A DNA stretch of 33,617 bases, from the NCBI GenBank assembly GCA_902596045.1, contig CACJSJ010000011.1, forward strand, positions 1 through 33,617, in the 5' to 3' direction. The notes under the pieces are model-generated. The model did no database searches. It was not told the DNA's origin and worked only from the letters and a program-made list of their open reading frames with translations. Origin of the DNA: an uncultured Pelagibacteraceae bacterium (GTDB taxonomy: Bacteria > Pseudomonadota > Alphaproteobacteria > Pelagibacterales > Pelagibacteraceae). Shown piece after piece: positions 16,037 to 25,343 of the stretch (position 1 is its first letter; each line of letters opens with the position of its first letter). Both the position numbers and the translations under genes were made by a program.

Positions 16037-16114
16037 TTAATTAAAACTTGAGTATATAACAAAAGATATAGCTATTATAAAAAAAAAAACTAAAATTTTA
16101 TTATTTAGATTCAT
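16037..16114 (-). CDS. Possible 25-residue single-pass membrane peptide
   Basis: An ATG at 16114-16112 opens a 25-codon frame ending in TAA at 16039-16037. The peptide has a short polar start (MNLNNK) followed by about 17 hydrophobic residues (ILVFFFIIAISFVIY), the profile of a single transmembrane helix. The stop is directly followed by the DUF502 ATG, as in a coupled operon. A TATAAT (16128-16123, minus strand) lies 8 bases upstream. It fills most of an otherwise empty 110-base divergent gap. A run of 11 T inside the ORF and AT bias mean chance remains possible. Confidence 0.35.
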   Translation of the reverse strand: MNLNNKILVFFFIIAISFVIYSSFN

Positions 16115-16146
16115 GTTATTTTATTATAATATCAATCTTATTAAAA

Positions 16147-16971
16147 ATGGATAGAAGAAAATTCTTATCATATGTAGGTTGTGGATGTTGTGGGTTTGTT
16201 TTAAATGCTTGTTCAACCGCACCAATAACAGAAAGACGTCAATTAAAAATAATACCTGAGGCTAAATTAAATGCGCAAGCGGCTGCAATCTATGAAAAAG
16301 TTAAAGAAAAAGAAAAACTAAGTAAAGATATAAAAACATTAAATGAAATCAAAAATATTGGTAGTAGGATGGAAGATTCTATTAGTGAATATTTTTATAA
16401 AGAAAAATTAAATGACCCAACTGTAAATTTTGATTGGGAATACATATTAATTGATAATAAAAAAGTTAGAAATGCATGGTGTATGCCAGGTGGAAAAATT
16501 GCCGTTTACACTGGAATTTTAGATGTAACAAAAAATACTAATGGACTTGCTGCTATTATGGGTCATGAAATTGCTCATGCCGTAGCTAAGCATTCTGTTG
16601 AAAGAGCTAGTAGAGGTACATTATTAAATATTAGTACACAAATAATAGATATAGCTAGTGGAGGTAAATTATCTACTGTAAATCGAACTACTGGAATGAA
16701 TACAGTCGGTTTATTATCTCAACTTGGTATAATGAATCCATTCAGTAGAAAACAAGAAAGTGAAGCTGATTATTTAGGAATGATTTTTTCATCTTTATCT
16801 GGTTACGATATTAGAGAAACTGTTAAAATTTGGAAAAGAATGAAAGAGTTTAACAAAGGTAAAGAGCCAGCAGAATTTATGAGCACTCATCCATCTGCTG
16901 ATAATCGTATTAAAAAAATTAATGAATGGACTAACAATATTATTTTAGATTATCCTCCGATTAAAAGTTAA
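16147..16971 (+). CDS. M48-family metalloprotease, Tat-type lipoprotein
   Basis: Zinc metalloprotease of the M48 family (Oma1/BepA/LoiP-like), probably acting on envelope proteins. The zinc motif is His140-Glu141-x2-His144 (GHEIAHAVAKHS), with the third ligand in ESEAD (204-208). The N-terminus MDRRKFLSYVG has the twin-arginine pattern, followed by a Cys-rich segment CGCC and a lipobox VLNAC with lipidated Cys22. It should therefore be exported by Tat, whose subunits are encoded at 30-31 kb, and anchored as a lipoprotein. 274 aa; no TPR domain, unlike BepA. No Shine-Dalgarno sequence precedes the ATG. Confidence 0.9.
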   Translation: MDRRKFLSYVGCGCCGFVLNACSTAPITERRQLKIIPEAKLNAQAAAIYEKVKEKEKLSKDIKTLNEIKNIGSRMEDSISEYFYKEKLNDPTVNFDWEYILIDNKKVRNAWCMPGGKIAVYTGILDVTKNTNGLAAIMGHEIAHAVAKHSVERASRGTLLNISTQIIDIASGGKLSTVNRTTGMNTVGLLSQLGIMNPFSRKQESEADYLGMIFSSLSGYDIRETVKIWKRMKEFNKGKEPAEFMSTHPSADNRIKKINEWTNNIILDYPPIKS

Positions 16972-16987
16972 TCAAACGAACAAATAG

Positions 16988-17063
<76 letters not shown>

Positions 17064-17149
17064 ACAAAATATTCAAAATAGAATAATTGTTATATATAGA
17101 ATTATTATGATTTTTCAAACGTCAAATTGAACTAAAAAATGTATATCTT

Positions 17150-18262
17150 CTACAACTTATCAATGTATTTATCGTGAAATTGATCAAAAGTACCCTCTGA
17201 AATATTTTTCCTAATTGCTGACATTAATTCTTGATAAAAGTTTATATTATGAAGTGTCAACAACATTGATGCTAAAATTTCATTGGTATTAAATAAATGG
17301 TTTAAATAATTCTTTGAATATTTATTTAAGTTTAAGTTTTTACAGTTTAAGTCTAATGGATCATTGTCTCTTTGATATTTATTATTTTTAATATTTACTC
17401 TACCATTCCATGTGAATGCTAAACCTGTTCTCCCAGATCTTGTTGGTAAAACACAGTCAAACATATCTATACCTCTTTTGACGGCACCTAAAATATCTGA
17501 CGGAGTTCCTACGCCCATTAAATAATGAGGTTTTTCTTCAGGAAGCGATCCTTTAATATTGTCCAAGACAGTAAACATTTCTTCTTGAGACTCTCCTACT
17601 GCTAAACCACCCATTGCATATCCATCAAAACCAATTTTCATTAATTCTCTTAATGACTCTTTTCTTAAATCATTAAAAAGACCTCCTTGAATAATACCAA
17701 AGAGAGCTTTGTGAGGATTTTTTCCAAAAGCTTTTTTTGATCTTTTCGCCCAATAAACCGATAGGTCCATTGATTTCTTAATTAGATCATAGTCATCTGA
17801 TTTTCGAGGACATTCATCCATTATCATTACTATATCGGAGTTAAGACCAAGTTGAATTCTTATGCTTTCTTCAGGGCTTAAAAAAAATTTTTTTCCATCT
17901 ACGTGAGAACTAAATATAGCTCCTTTTTCTCTATCAATTTTGTTAAGTTTGGAAAGAGACATTACTTGAAAACCACCTGAGTCCGTTAGTATGGGTAAAT
18001 TACAATTCATAAAATTATGCAACCCCCCTGCGGACTTAATTCTTTCGACTCCAGGTCTAATCATTAAATGATAAGTATTTGATAATATGATTTCTGAACC
18101 AGTCTTTTTTATATCATCAATAGTACAGGCTTTAACTGTTGCTTGAGTTCCAACAGGCATAAAGGCCGGTGTGTTGATTTTACCTCGATGAGTTTCTATC
18201 AGGCCTCTTCTTGCAAAATTATCTTTATTTAAAATTTTAAAGGCAAAATTTTTTAATGCCAT
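17150..18262 (-). CDS. tgt: tRNA-guanine(34) transglycosylase, degenerate zinc site
   Basis: Exchanges guanine 34 for the queuosine precursor in tRNAs with GUN anticodons. Catalytic aspartates are present: Asp94 in LTDSGGFQV and the nucleophile Asp269 in FDCVLPTRSGRTG. GIIQGG and AMGGLAVGE are typical. The structural zinc site is not normal: the usual Cys-x-Cys-x2-Cys...His reads Cys307-Lys-Asn309-Leu-Asn-Leu312...His338, so two ligands are lost although the spacing is kept. I chose the ATG at 18262 over the TTG one codon upstream. 370 aa. It follows ppi by 8 bases; queA, which often sits here in alphaproteobacteria, is absent. Confidence 0.94.
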   Translation of the reverse strand: MALKNFAFKILNKDNFARRGLIETHRGKINTPAFMPVGTQATVKACTIDDIKKTGSEIILSNTYHLMIRPGVERIKSAGGLHNFMNCNLPILTDSGGFQVMSLSKLNKIDREKGAIFSSHVDGKKFFLSPEESIRIQLGLNSDIVMIMDECPRKSDDYDLIKKSMDLSVYWAKRSKKAFGKNPHKALFGIIQGGLFNDLRKESLRELMKIGFDGYAMGGLAVGESQEEMFTVLDNIKGSLPEEKPHYLMGVGTPSDILGAVKRGIDMFDCVLPTRSGRTGLAFTWNGRVNIKNNKYQRDNDPLDLNCKNLNLNKYSKNYLNHLFNTNEILASMLLTLHNINFYQELMSAIRKNISEGTFDQFHDKYIDKL

Positions 18263-18270
18263 CAAGTAGA

Positions 18271-18831
18271 TTATTGTGATTTAAAACTAATGATCTTATC
18301 TGGTTCAGATACTGATCCATTGTTATTTTCATCACCTCTTTTGATCATGTCTACAAATTCCATTCCTTCTATAACTTTTCCAAAAACAGTATATTGTCTA
18401 TCTAAAAATGGTGCTGGTTTAAAACATATGAAAAATTGACTATTAGCACTATCAGGGTCAGAAGATCTAGCCATAGATAAAGTTCCCCTGTCATGTGGTA
18501 AGCTACTAAATTCTTGTTTCAGATCAGGTAAATCTGATCCTCCCATACCAGCCCTTCTTAAATCATAATCACCAGATCCAGAATTACCAAATTTTACATC
18601 TCCGGTTTGCGCCATAAATCCATCTATAACTCTGTGAAATACAACATTATCATATTTTCCATTGTCAGCTAATTCTTTAATTCTTTTTACATGATTAGGA
18701 GCAACATCTTGAAATAATTCAATTTTTACATCTCCGTCTTTCAATTTTAAAATCATTATATTTTCCTCTGCTATTGATTGATTAGTAATTAAAAAAAATA
18801 AAATTAATATATTAATTATACATTTATTCAT
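18271..18831 (-). CDS. Cyclophilin-type peptidyl-prolyl cis-trans isomerase, exported
   Basis: Catalyses proline isomerisation during protein folding. A signal peptide (about residues 4-21, IINILILFFLITNQSIA) places it in the periplasm. Cyclophilin active-site stretches are present: FHRVIDGFMAQTGD (the catalytic Arg), NSQFFICF and FLDRQYTVFGKVIEGM. Like other bacterial forms it starts its domain with LKDGDVKIELF. 186 aa. Its start overlaps the coaD stop by 8 bases. The ssb-gyrA-coaD-ppi-tgt order is a common alphaproteobacterial cluster. Confidence 0.94.
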   Translation of the reverse strand: MNKCIINILILFFLITNQSIAEENIMILKLKDGDVKIELFQDVAPNHVKRIKELADNGKYDNVVFHRVIDGFMAQTGDVKFGNSGSGDYDLRRAGMGGSDLPDLKQEFSSLPHDRGTLSMARSSDPDSANSQFFICFKPAPFLDRQYTVFGKVIEGMEFVDMIKRGDENNNGSVSEPDKIISFKSQ

Positions 18832-19318
18832 ATTTATTTTTTAAAGATTTAATTGTACTTTTAGTAGTAAATTTTCTTATATCACCGTTTAATTTAACAA
18901 TTTCTTTAACAAATTTTGATGAAATAATTTGATTTTCAACGTCCGACATTAAAAAAATAGTTTCTATATTGTTATTAAGCTTTCTATTCATACCAGCTAA
19001 CTGAAACTCATACTCAAAATCAGATACAGCTCTTAGGCCTCTTAGTATTACGTTAGCCTTGTACTTTTTGCATAAATCTGTTGTTAAAGAACTAAAAGAA
19101 ACAACTAAAATTTTCTTTTTATTAAGTTTAAGATCTTTAAATAAAGCTTTATTGACAATCTCCATTCTTTCTTCGGAACTAAATAAATAATTTTTATTAC
19201 TTACATTTGAAACACCTACAATTATCTTATCAAATAGTTTAAGAGATTTTTTGATTACATCTATATGACCGTAGGTAATTGGATCAAATGTTCCGGGGTA
19301 TATAGCTATTTTATTCAT
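18824..19318 (-). CDS. coaD: Phosphopantetheine adenylyltransferase
   Basis: Fourth step of coenzyme A synthesis: 4'-phosphopantetheine plus ATP gives dephospho-CoA. The nucleotidyltransferase motif TxGH is at residues 15-18 (YPGTFDPITYGH). The LRGLRAVSDFEYE substrate loop and the ISSKFVKE variant of the ISSTxVRE motif are present. 164 aa is standard. Its ATG shares one base with the gyrA stop (TAATG), so translation is coupled. Confidence 0.97.
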   Translation of the reverse strand: MNKIAIYPGTFDPITYGHIDVIKKSLKLFDKIIVGVSNVSNKNYLFSSEERMEIVNKALFKDLKLNKKKILVVSFSSLTTDLCKKYKANVILRGLRAVSDFEYEFQLAGMNRKLNNNIETIFLMSDVENQIISSKFVKEIVKLNGDIRKFTTKSTIKSLKNKYE

Positions 19319-21897
19319 TAAATTAAATTATCATCAATTTTAATTGCAGAGACAACTTTTTCATCGCCAGAAAGTTTGATAATTCGCACTCCTTGTGTGT
19401 TTCTACCCGCAGTTCTTATCTCTTTTACAGCTACTCTTATAACTCTTCCTTTATTTGTTGAAATTAGTATTTCATCGCCATCATAAACAGGAAACGAAGA
19501 TGTTATATTTCCATTTCTTGGCGAATTTATAATTCCTATAATACCTTTCCCACCACGATTTGTAACTCTGTAATCAAAATGAGAAGTTTTTTTTCCATAA
19601 CCATTTTCACTAATTGATAAGACAAATTTTTCTTTTGCTTTTAATTCAGATATCTCAGCCTTATTTTTTTTACCATTCTTTTTAATTTTATCATTATCTA
19701 GAACAGATATAGACACTATTTCGTCATTTGTTGCTAATTCTATTCCTTTAATACCTTTGGAAGATCTCCCCTTAAAAACTCTTAATTTTTTTGCCTCAAA
19801 TCTAATGCACTTACCAAATTTAGTACTTAAAATTATATCTTTATCATCTTGACAAATTTTAACCCCAACAATTTTATCATTATTATCAAGTTTCATGGCA
19901 ATTTTTCCAGAGGCATTTATTAAAGAAAAATCTTCTAAACTATTTTTTCTAACTTTACCTTTAGCTGTAGCGAAAATAATTTGATAATTTTTTGACTCTG
20001 TTTCATTTTCAGGCATAGGCATTATAGAACTGATTGCCTGATGACTTTTTAACGGCAATATATTAAATAAGGATTTACCTTTTGAAGATGAAGATCCTTC
20101 TGGGATTTTCCATGCTTTAACTTTGTATACTAGACCTTCTGTTGAAAAAAAAAGAACTGATGTGTGAGTATTTACAGATAATGTTTGAATTACAGAATCT
20201 TGATCTCTTGTAGTTATGCCTGATTTGCCCTTACCACCTCTTTTTTGTTGTTTAACACCATCTAACGAGCCTCTTTTAATATATCCTTGAAGTGTAACAG
20301 TAATAATAACTGATTGTTTCTGAATTGTTTCTTCTATGTCATAATTTAGAATTGCATCGATTATTTTTGTTCGTCTAGGAACTGCAAATTTTTCTTTAAT
20401 ATTTTTAAGCTCGTCACTAATAACTCTTAATAATTCTTTTTTAGAAGAAATAATTTTTTTATATTTGGTAATTAATTCTGCTAATTTTTTAATTTCGGCT
20501 TCAATTTCATTTATACCTATTGCAGTTAATTTTTGAAGTCTGAGTTCCAATATAGCTAACACTTGTGGTTCAGATAAAGAATAAAGATTTTTACCTTTTT
20601 TTCCTTCAACTAATGAAATTAACTTTTGAGATTTATTAATTTTCCATTTAGTTTTTAGTATTGCTTGTTTTGCATCATCTGGTGTCTTTGATGATCTTAT
20701 AATTCTTATAATCTTATCTAAATTTTCAACTGATACTGATAGACCAATTAAAATATGTGCTCTTTCCTCTGCTTTTTGAAGATCAAATTTTGTTTTTTTA
20801 ATAACGACATCTTCTCTAAAAGATAAAAAGTCCGCTAGAAAATCTTTTAATGTACAAGTTTTAGGTTTACCTTCTACTATTGCTAAAGTATTGAAACCAA
20901 AAGAACTTTCAATTTGAGTATTTTTATAAAGTTGTCTTTTTATAGTTTCAGGTTCAACCCCATTTCTTAAATCAATTGCAACTCTAATACCTTCTCTATT
21001 TGACTCATCTCTAATATCTTTAATTCCCTCAATTTTTTTTTCTCTCACTAACTGAGCTATTCTTTCATTTAAAACAGATTTATTTACTTGATAAGGAATT
21101 GATGAAATTATTAGTCTTTCTCTTCCATTTTTTAGACCTTCAACTGAAACTTCACCCCTGATTTTAAAAGAACCTCTTCCATTTTTGTATCCTTGTTTGA
21201 TTATGTCTTTGCCAATAATAATTCCACCAGTAGGAAAATCAGGACCAGGTATATGTTTCATTAAATCTTTAATCTTAATATCATTGTTATCAATGAGGGC
21301 CAAAGTTCCATCAATGATTTCACCTAAATTATGAGGGGGTATACTTGTCGCCATACCAACCGCGATACCACCAGCTCCATTAACTAAAAGATTTGGATAT
21401 TGGGCTGGTAGAACTGTCGGTTCTTTTTCTGTTTCATCGTAATTACTTTTGAAAGTAATAGTATTTTTTTCAATATCTTCGATAAGAAATTGAGAAACTT
21501 TTGATAATCTGGTTTCAGTATACCTCATTGCAGCTGCAGGATCTCCGTCAATTGAACCGAAATTTCCTTGTCCTTGTACTAAAGGTAAGCTCATTGAAAA
21601 ATCTTGAACCATTCTAACAAGAGCATCATAAACAGATTGGTCACCATGCGGATGGTATTTACCAATTACATCCCCAACTATTCTTGCAGATTTTCTAAAT
21701 TGTTTTGACCAGTCATAACCACCTTTATACATTGCATATAAAATTCTACGATGAACAGGTTTTAATCCATCTCTAATATCAGGAAGAGCTCGACTTACTA
21801 TAACACTCATTGCATATGATAAGTAAGATGAGCTCATCTCATCATGCATTGAGATTAATTTAATGTTATCTTCTTTTGGTACTTCAGTTTTTTGCAT
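19318..21897 (-). CDS. gyrA: DNA gyrase subunit A
   Basis: DNA-cleaving subunit of gyrase. The catalytic tyrosine is Tyr126 ([12 protein letters not shown]). The QRDR segment reads [11 protein letters not shown]: the position of the quinolone-contacting Ser83 (E. coli) is Gln87 here, while the Asp87 equivalent (Asp91) is kept. The C-terminal wrapping domain carries the GyrA box QKRGGKG, which supports gyrase rather than topoisomerase IV ParC. A Lys-rich insert lies in the C-terminal domain (about [19 protein letters not shown]). 859 aa. Five bases after ssb and coupled to coaD. Confidence 0.97.
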   Translation of the reverse strand: MQKTEVPKEDNIKLISMHDEMSSSYLSYAMSVIVSRALPDIRDGLKPVHRRILYAMYKGGYDWSKQFRKSARIVGDVIGKYHPHGDQSVYDALVRMVQDFSMSLPLVQGQGNFGSIDGDPAAAMRYTETRLSKVSQFLIEDIEKNTITFKSNYDETEKEPTVLPAQYPNLLVNGAGGIAVGMATSIPPHNLGEIIDGTLALIDNNDIKIKDLMKHIPGPDFPTGGIIIGKDIIKQGYKNGRGSFKIRGEVSVEGLKNGRERLIISSIPYQVNKSVLNERIAQLVREKKIEGIKDIRDESNREGIRVAIDLRNGVEPETIKRQLYKNTQIESSFGFNTLAIVEGKPKTCTLKDFLADFLSFREDVVIKKTKFDLQKAEERAHILIGLSVSVENLDKIIRIIRSSKTPDDAKQAILKTKWKINKSQKLISLVEGKKGKNLYSLSEPQVLAILELRLQKLTAIGINEIEAEIKKLAELITKYKKIISSKKELLRVISDELKNIKEKFAVPRRTKIIDAILNYDIEETIQKQSVIITVTLQGYIKRGSLDGVKQQKRGGKGKSGITTRDQDSVIQTLSVNTHTSVLFFSTEGLVYKVKAWKIPEGSSSSKGKSLFNILPLKSHQAISSIMPMPENETESKNYQIIFATAKGKVRKNSLEDFSLINASGKIAMKLDNNDKIVGVKICQDDKDIILSTKFGKCIRFEAKKLRVFKGRSSKGIKGIELATNDEIVSISVLDNDKIKKNGKKNKAEISELKAKEKFVLSISENGYGKKTSHFDYRVTNRGGKGIIGIINSPRNGNITSSFPVYDGDEILISTNKGRVIRVAVKEIRTAGRNTQGVRIIKLSGDEKVVSAIKIDDNLI

Positions 21898-21902
21898 ATT
21901 TA

Positions 21903-22355
21903 CTAAAACGGAATCTCGTCATCCATGTCGTTAGATACCTGAGAAGAGTCTTCAATATTATTTTGTTGAGTTGTATCGTTCTGAATACCTCCCCCAGTGT
22001 TTCCACCACCAAGCATAGTTAAAGAAGAATTGTAACCTTGAATAACAATTTCAGTTGAATACTTATCTTGACCAGATTGTTCATCTTTCCATTTTCTAGT
22101 TGTTAATTGACCTTCAACATAAATCTGAGCACCTTTTTTAAGATACTGTTGAACTACATTTACCAAGCCCTCATTAAATACAACTATACGGTGCCATTCA
22201 GTTTTCTCTTTCTTTTCACCAGTACTTTTGTCTTTCCAAGATTGACTCGTAGCTAAGCTAAGTCTAGCTACACTTTTACCATTAACCATTTGTTTGATCT
22301 CAGGATCTGCGCCCAAACGACCAATTAATAATACTTTATTTAAACTTCCAGCCAT
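21903..22355 (-). CDS. ssb: Single-stranded DNA-binding protein
   Basis: Binds single-stranded DNA during replication, repair and recombination. The N-terminal OB fold covers about residues 1-112 ([36 protein letters not shown]). A Gly/Asn/Gln-rich linker follows, and the acidic interaction tail ends DDEIPF, the canonical C-terminal peptide. 150 aa. First gene of the ssb-gyrA-coaD-ppi-tgt group and divergent from uvrA, an arrangement also known in E. coli. Confidence 0.97.
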   Translation of the reverse strand: MAGSLNKVLLIGRLGADPEIKQMVNGKSVARLSLATSQSWKDKSTGEKKEKTEWHRIVVFNEGLVNVVQQYLKKGAQIYVEGQLTTRKWKDEQSGQDKYSTEIVIQGYNSSLTMLGGGNTGGGIQNDTTQQNNIEDSSQVSNDMDDEIPF

Positions 22356-22443
22356 AATATTTAATATTTGTTAAATTAATTAATTAGATTTATACCACAA
22401 TTCTTGTGAATATTAATTTTATTAACTCAAAGCAACAAAAATT
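22356..22443. promoter_or_regulatory. ssb-uvrA divergent promoter region with inverted repeat
   Basis: The 88-base spacer contains CACAA-TTC-TTGTG (22396-22408), a perfect 5-base inverted repeat overlapping a second one, ATTC-TTGT-GAAT (22400-22411). A plausible uvrA promoter is TTGTTA (22368-22373), a 17-base spacer and TATACC (22391-22396). A plausible ssb -10 is TATAAA (22394-22389, minus strand). The inverted repeat would then lie at the uvrA start and between the ssb promoter elements. Operator function, for example SOS control, is only a suggestion. Confidence 0.4.
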
Positions 22444-25296
22444 ATGATTAAAAAGATAGTTATTAAAGGGGCCAAAGAGCATAATTTAAAAAATGTTTCG
22501 CTAGAAATCCCAAAAGATCAATTTGTTGTAATAACTGGCCTATCTGGTTCAGGAAAATCTTCCTTAGCTTTTGATACAATCTACGCAGAAGGTCAAAGAA
22601 GATATGTAGAGAGCTTATCAGCTTACGCAAGACAGTTTTTAGATAAGATGAAAAAACCAAACGTTGATCTTATCGAAGGTTTAAGTCCAGCAATTGCAAT
22701 TGAACAAAAAAATACATCAAAAAATCCAAGATCAACAGTAGCAACTGTAACAGAAATTTACGATTATATGAGAGTATTATATGCTAGAGCAGGTATTCCC
22801 TTTTCACCGTTTACTGGTAAAGCGATTACATCTCAAACTATTACACAAATAGTTGATTTGATTAAAAAGTTACCAAAAAAATCTACAATTTATATATATG
22901 GTCCAGTTGTTAGAGGTCGTAAGGGAGAATATAAAAAAGATATTTTAAGTTATAAACGAAGAGGTTTTAGAAAAATTAAAATTGATAATATTCTATATGA
23001 TATAGAAAAATTACCTAATTTAGATAAAAAACTCAAACATGATATATCAGTTCTTGTTGATAGAATTGTTTTAAATTCTGATTTAGGGAATAGGTTAGCT
23101 GAGAGTGTTGAAACAGCTATAAATTTATCGAATGGATTAGTTTTCGTAGAATTTGAAGATGAAACTTTGCCTAAAAATCTGAGAAAAATAGAAAAATTGA
23201 TTTATTCAACTAAATTTGCTTGTCCAGAAAGTGGTTTTACGATTGAAGAAATTGAACCAAGACTTTTTTCTTTTAATAGTCCGTATGGTGCTTGTGAGGA
23301 ATGTGAGGGTATTGGAATGAAATTAAATGTTGATCCCAATTTAGTTATACCAGATGAAAGAAAAAGTATTGCAGATGGTGCAATTGAACCTTGGGCTAAA
23401 TCTACAACTTTGTACTATGCACAAACACTAGCATCTCTTGCTAAACATTATGATTTTTCTATAGATGATAAATGGAAAAAACTACCAAAAAAGATTAAAG
23501 ATGTAATTTTATATGGATCAGATGAAGAAGAAATCAAATTTAACTATGATGATGGTTATGAAAAATATTCTCATAAAAAAACTTTTGAAGGAGTAATTAA
23601 TAATTTAGAGAGAAGATTTTTAGAGTCTGACAGTGAGTGGAAAAGAGAAGCAATTGCTGAATATCAATCAGACTCGGCCTGTGAGAGTTGCAACGGAAAG
23701 AGGCTTAAAGAAGAAGCTTTATGTGTTAAAATTAACAATCATAATATTAGTGAAGTAACTCAAAAATCAATATTAGACGCTGCTCAATGGTTCAAAGATT
23801 TAGAAAAAAATTTAGATAAAAGACAATTTAAAATTGCTGAACATGTATTGAAGGAGATTAATGAAAGATTGAACTTTTTATTAAATGTTGGTCTCGACTA
23901 TCTAACATTAGATAGAGAGTCTGGCACTCTTTCAGGAGGTGAGGCGCAAAGAATTAGATTAGCTTCACAAATTGGTTCTGGTTTAACTGGTGTTTTGTAT
24001 GTACTTGATGAACCATCAATTGGGTTGCATCAGAAAGACAATGTTAAACTTATTAATGCTCTTAAAAGATTAAGAGATCTTGGTAACACCGTTATAGTTG
24101 TTGAACATGATACTGAGACAATGGAGAATGCAGATCATATAATTGATTTAGGCCCTGAGGCTGGTAAAAACGGAGGTCAAGTAACTGCTCAAGGAACTTA
24201 TGATGAAATTAAAAAAGATAAAAATAGTATAACTGGACAATACTTATCTAATAAGAAAAAAATAGAAATTCCATCAGCAAGGAGACTTGCAAAAAATGGA
24301 AGATTTGTTGAAATTAATGGTGCAAGTGGAAATAATTTAAATAATGTTAATCTTAAAATACCTACAGGAAGTTTTACTTGTGTTACTGGAGTTTCTGGAA
24401 GCGGAAAATCAACTTTAATATTACAAACATTATATCATGCTCTAAATCTTACTCTTAATAACAAAGCTAGAAAAGCTCCAAAAGCTTTTAAAAATTATAA
24501 AGGTGTTGAATTAATAGATAAGATTATTGATATAGACCAAACACCTATCGGAAGAACGCCAAGATCTAACCCAGCAACTTATACAGGTGCTTTTGGACCG
24601 ATTAGAGATTGGTTTACAAGTTTACCTGAGTCTAAAACCAGAGGTTATAAACCAGGAAGATTTTCATTCAATGTAAAAGGTGGGAGATGTGAGGCTTGTG
24701 AAGGTGATGGTGTAATTACTTATGAAATGCATTTTTTGCCTGATGTATATATACAATGTGATGAATGTAAGGGTACTAGATATAATAGAGAAACTTTAGA
24801 AATTAAATTTAAAGGTAAAAGTATCGCTGATGTTTTAAGCATGACTGTAGATGAGGGTTGTGATTATTTTGAAAATATATCTAATATAAGAACAAAACTT
24901 CTTACTCTCAAAAAAGTTGGCTTAGGTTATATTAAGATTGGTCAACAGGCGACAACTCTTTCTGGTGGTGAAGCGCAAAGGATCAAGCTAGCTAAAGAAC
25001 TTTCAAAAAGATCTACGGGAAGAACTATGTATATATTAGATGAACCAACAACTGGTCTTCACCAACATGATATTAAAAAATTATTAGAAATTCTTCATAC
25101 CTTTGTTAAACTTGGAAATACAGTAGTTGTTATTGAACATAATTTAGATGTAATAAAAACAGCTGATTATATTGTTGATATGGGTCCTGAAGGTGGAGTA
25201 AAAGGTGGAAATATCATCGCAGAAGGTAAACCTGAGGAAATATGCAAAATTTCAGGTAGCTATACTGGTCAGTTTTTAAAGCCGTTATTAAAATAA
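22444..25296 (+). CDS. uvrA: Excinuclease ABC subunit A
   Basis: Damage-recognition ATPase of nucleotide excision repair. It has two ABC modules: Walker A loops GLSGSGKSS at 32-40 and GVSGSGKST near 649, and ABC signatures LSGGEAQRI near 497 and 839. The C-terminal zinc module CEAC...CDEC is intact. The N-terminal one reads Cys260-Pro-Glu-Ser263...Cys284-x2-Cys287, so one expected cysteine is Ser. 950 aa is full length. Divergent from ssb. Confidence 0.98.
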   Translation: MIKKIVIKGAKEHNLKNVSLEIPKDQFVVITGLSGSGKSSLAFDTIYAEGQRRYVESLSAYARQFLDKMKKPNVDLIEGLSPAIAIEQKNTSKNPRSTVATVTEIYDYMRVLYARAGIPFSPFTGKAITSQTITQIVDLIKKLPKKSTIYIYGPVVRGRKGEYKKDILSYKRRGFRKIKIDNILYDIEKLPNLDKKLKHDISVLVDRIVLNSDLGNRLAESVETAINLSNGLVFVEFEDETLPKNLRKIEKLIYSTKFACPESGFTIEEIEPRLFSFNSPYGACEECEGIGMKLNVDPNLVIPDERKSIADGAIEPWAKSTTLYYAQTLASLAKHYDFSIDDKWKKLPKKIKDVILYGSDEEEIKFNYDDGYEKYSHKKTFEGVINNLERRFLESDSEWKREAIAEYQSDSACESCNGKRLKEEALCVKINNHNISEVTQKSILDAAQWFKDLEKNLDKRQFKIAEHVLKEINERLNFLLNVGLDYLTLDRESGTLSGGEAQRIRLASQIGSGLTGVLYVLDEPSIGLHQKDNVKLINALKRLRDLGNTVIVVEHDTETMENADHIIDLGPEAGKNGGQVTAQGTYDEIKKDKNSITGQYLSNKKKIEIPSARRLAKNGRFVEINGASGNNLNNVNLKIPTGSFTCVTGVSGSGKSTLILQTLYHALNLTLNNKARKAPKAFKNYKGVELIDKIIDIDQTPIGRTPRSNPATYTGAFGPIRDWFTSLPESKTRGYKPGRFSFNVKGGRCEACEGDGVITYEMHFLPDVYIQCDECKGTRYNRETLEIKFKGKSIADVLSMTVDEGCDYFENISNIRTKLLTLKKVGLGYIKIGQQATTLSGGEAQRIKLAKELSKRSTGRTMYILDEPTTGLHQHDIKKLLEILHTFVKLGNTVVVIEHNLDVIKTADYIVDMGPEGGVKGGNIIAEGKPEEICKISGSYTGQFLKPLLK

Positions 25297-25343
25297 TTAA
25301 AAATAATATTAAATATTATAAATTTAGTGTATAAATATTAACC

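Noticed and set aside
17064-17149. Promoter for tRNA-Lys
   Set aside because: A TTGACG is present at 17125-17120 but the nearest TATATA is 21 bases away, too far for a convincing pair; processing from the tgt transcript is equally possible.
18263-18265. TTG as the tgt start
   Set aside because: An ATG follows immediately and adds nothing lost; no Shine-Dalgarno sequence favours the TTG.
22463-22660. 65-codon minus-strand ORF opposite uvrA
   Set aside because: Lies opposite the first UvrA Walker A region; no independent evidence.
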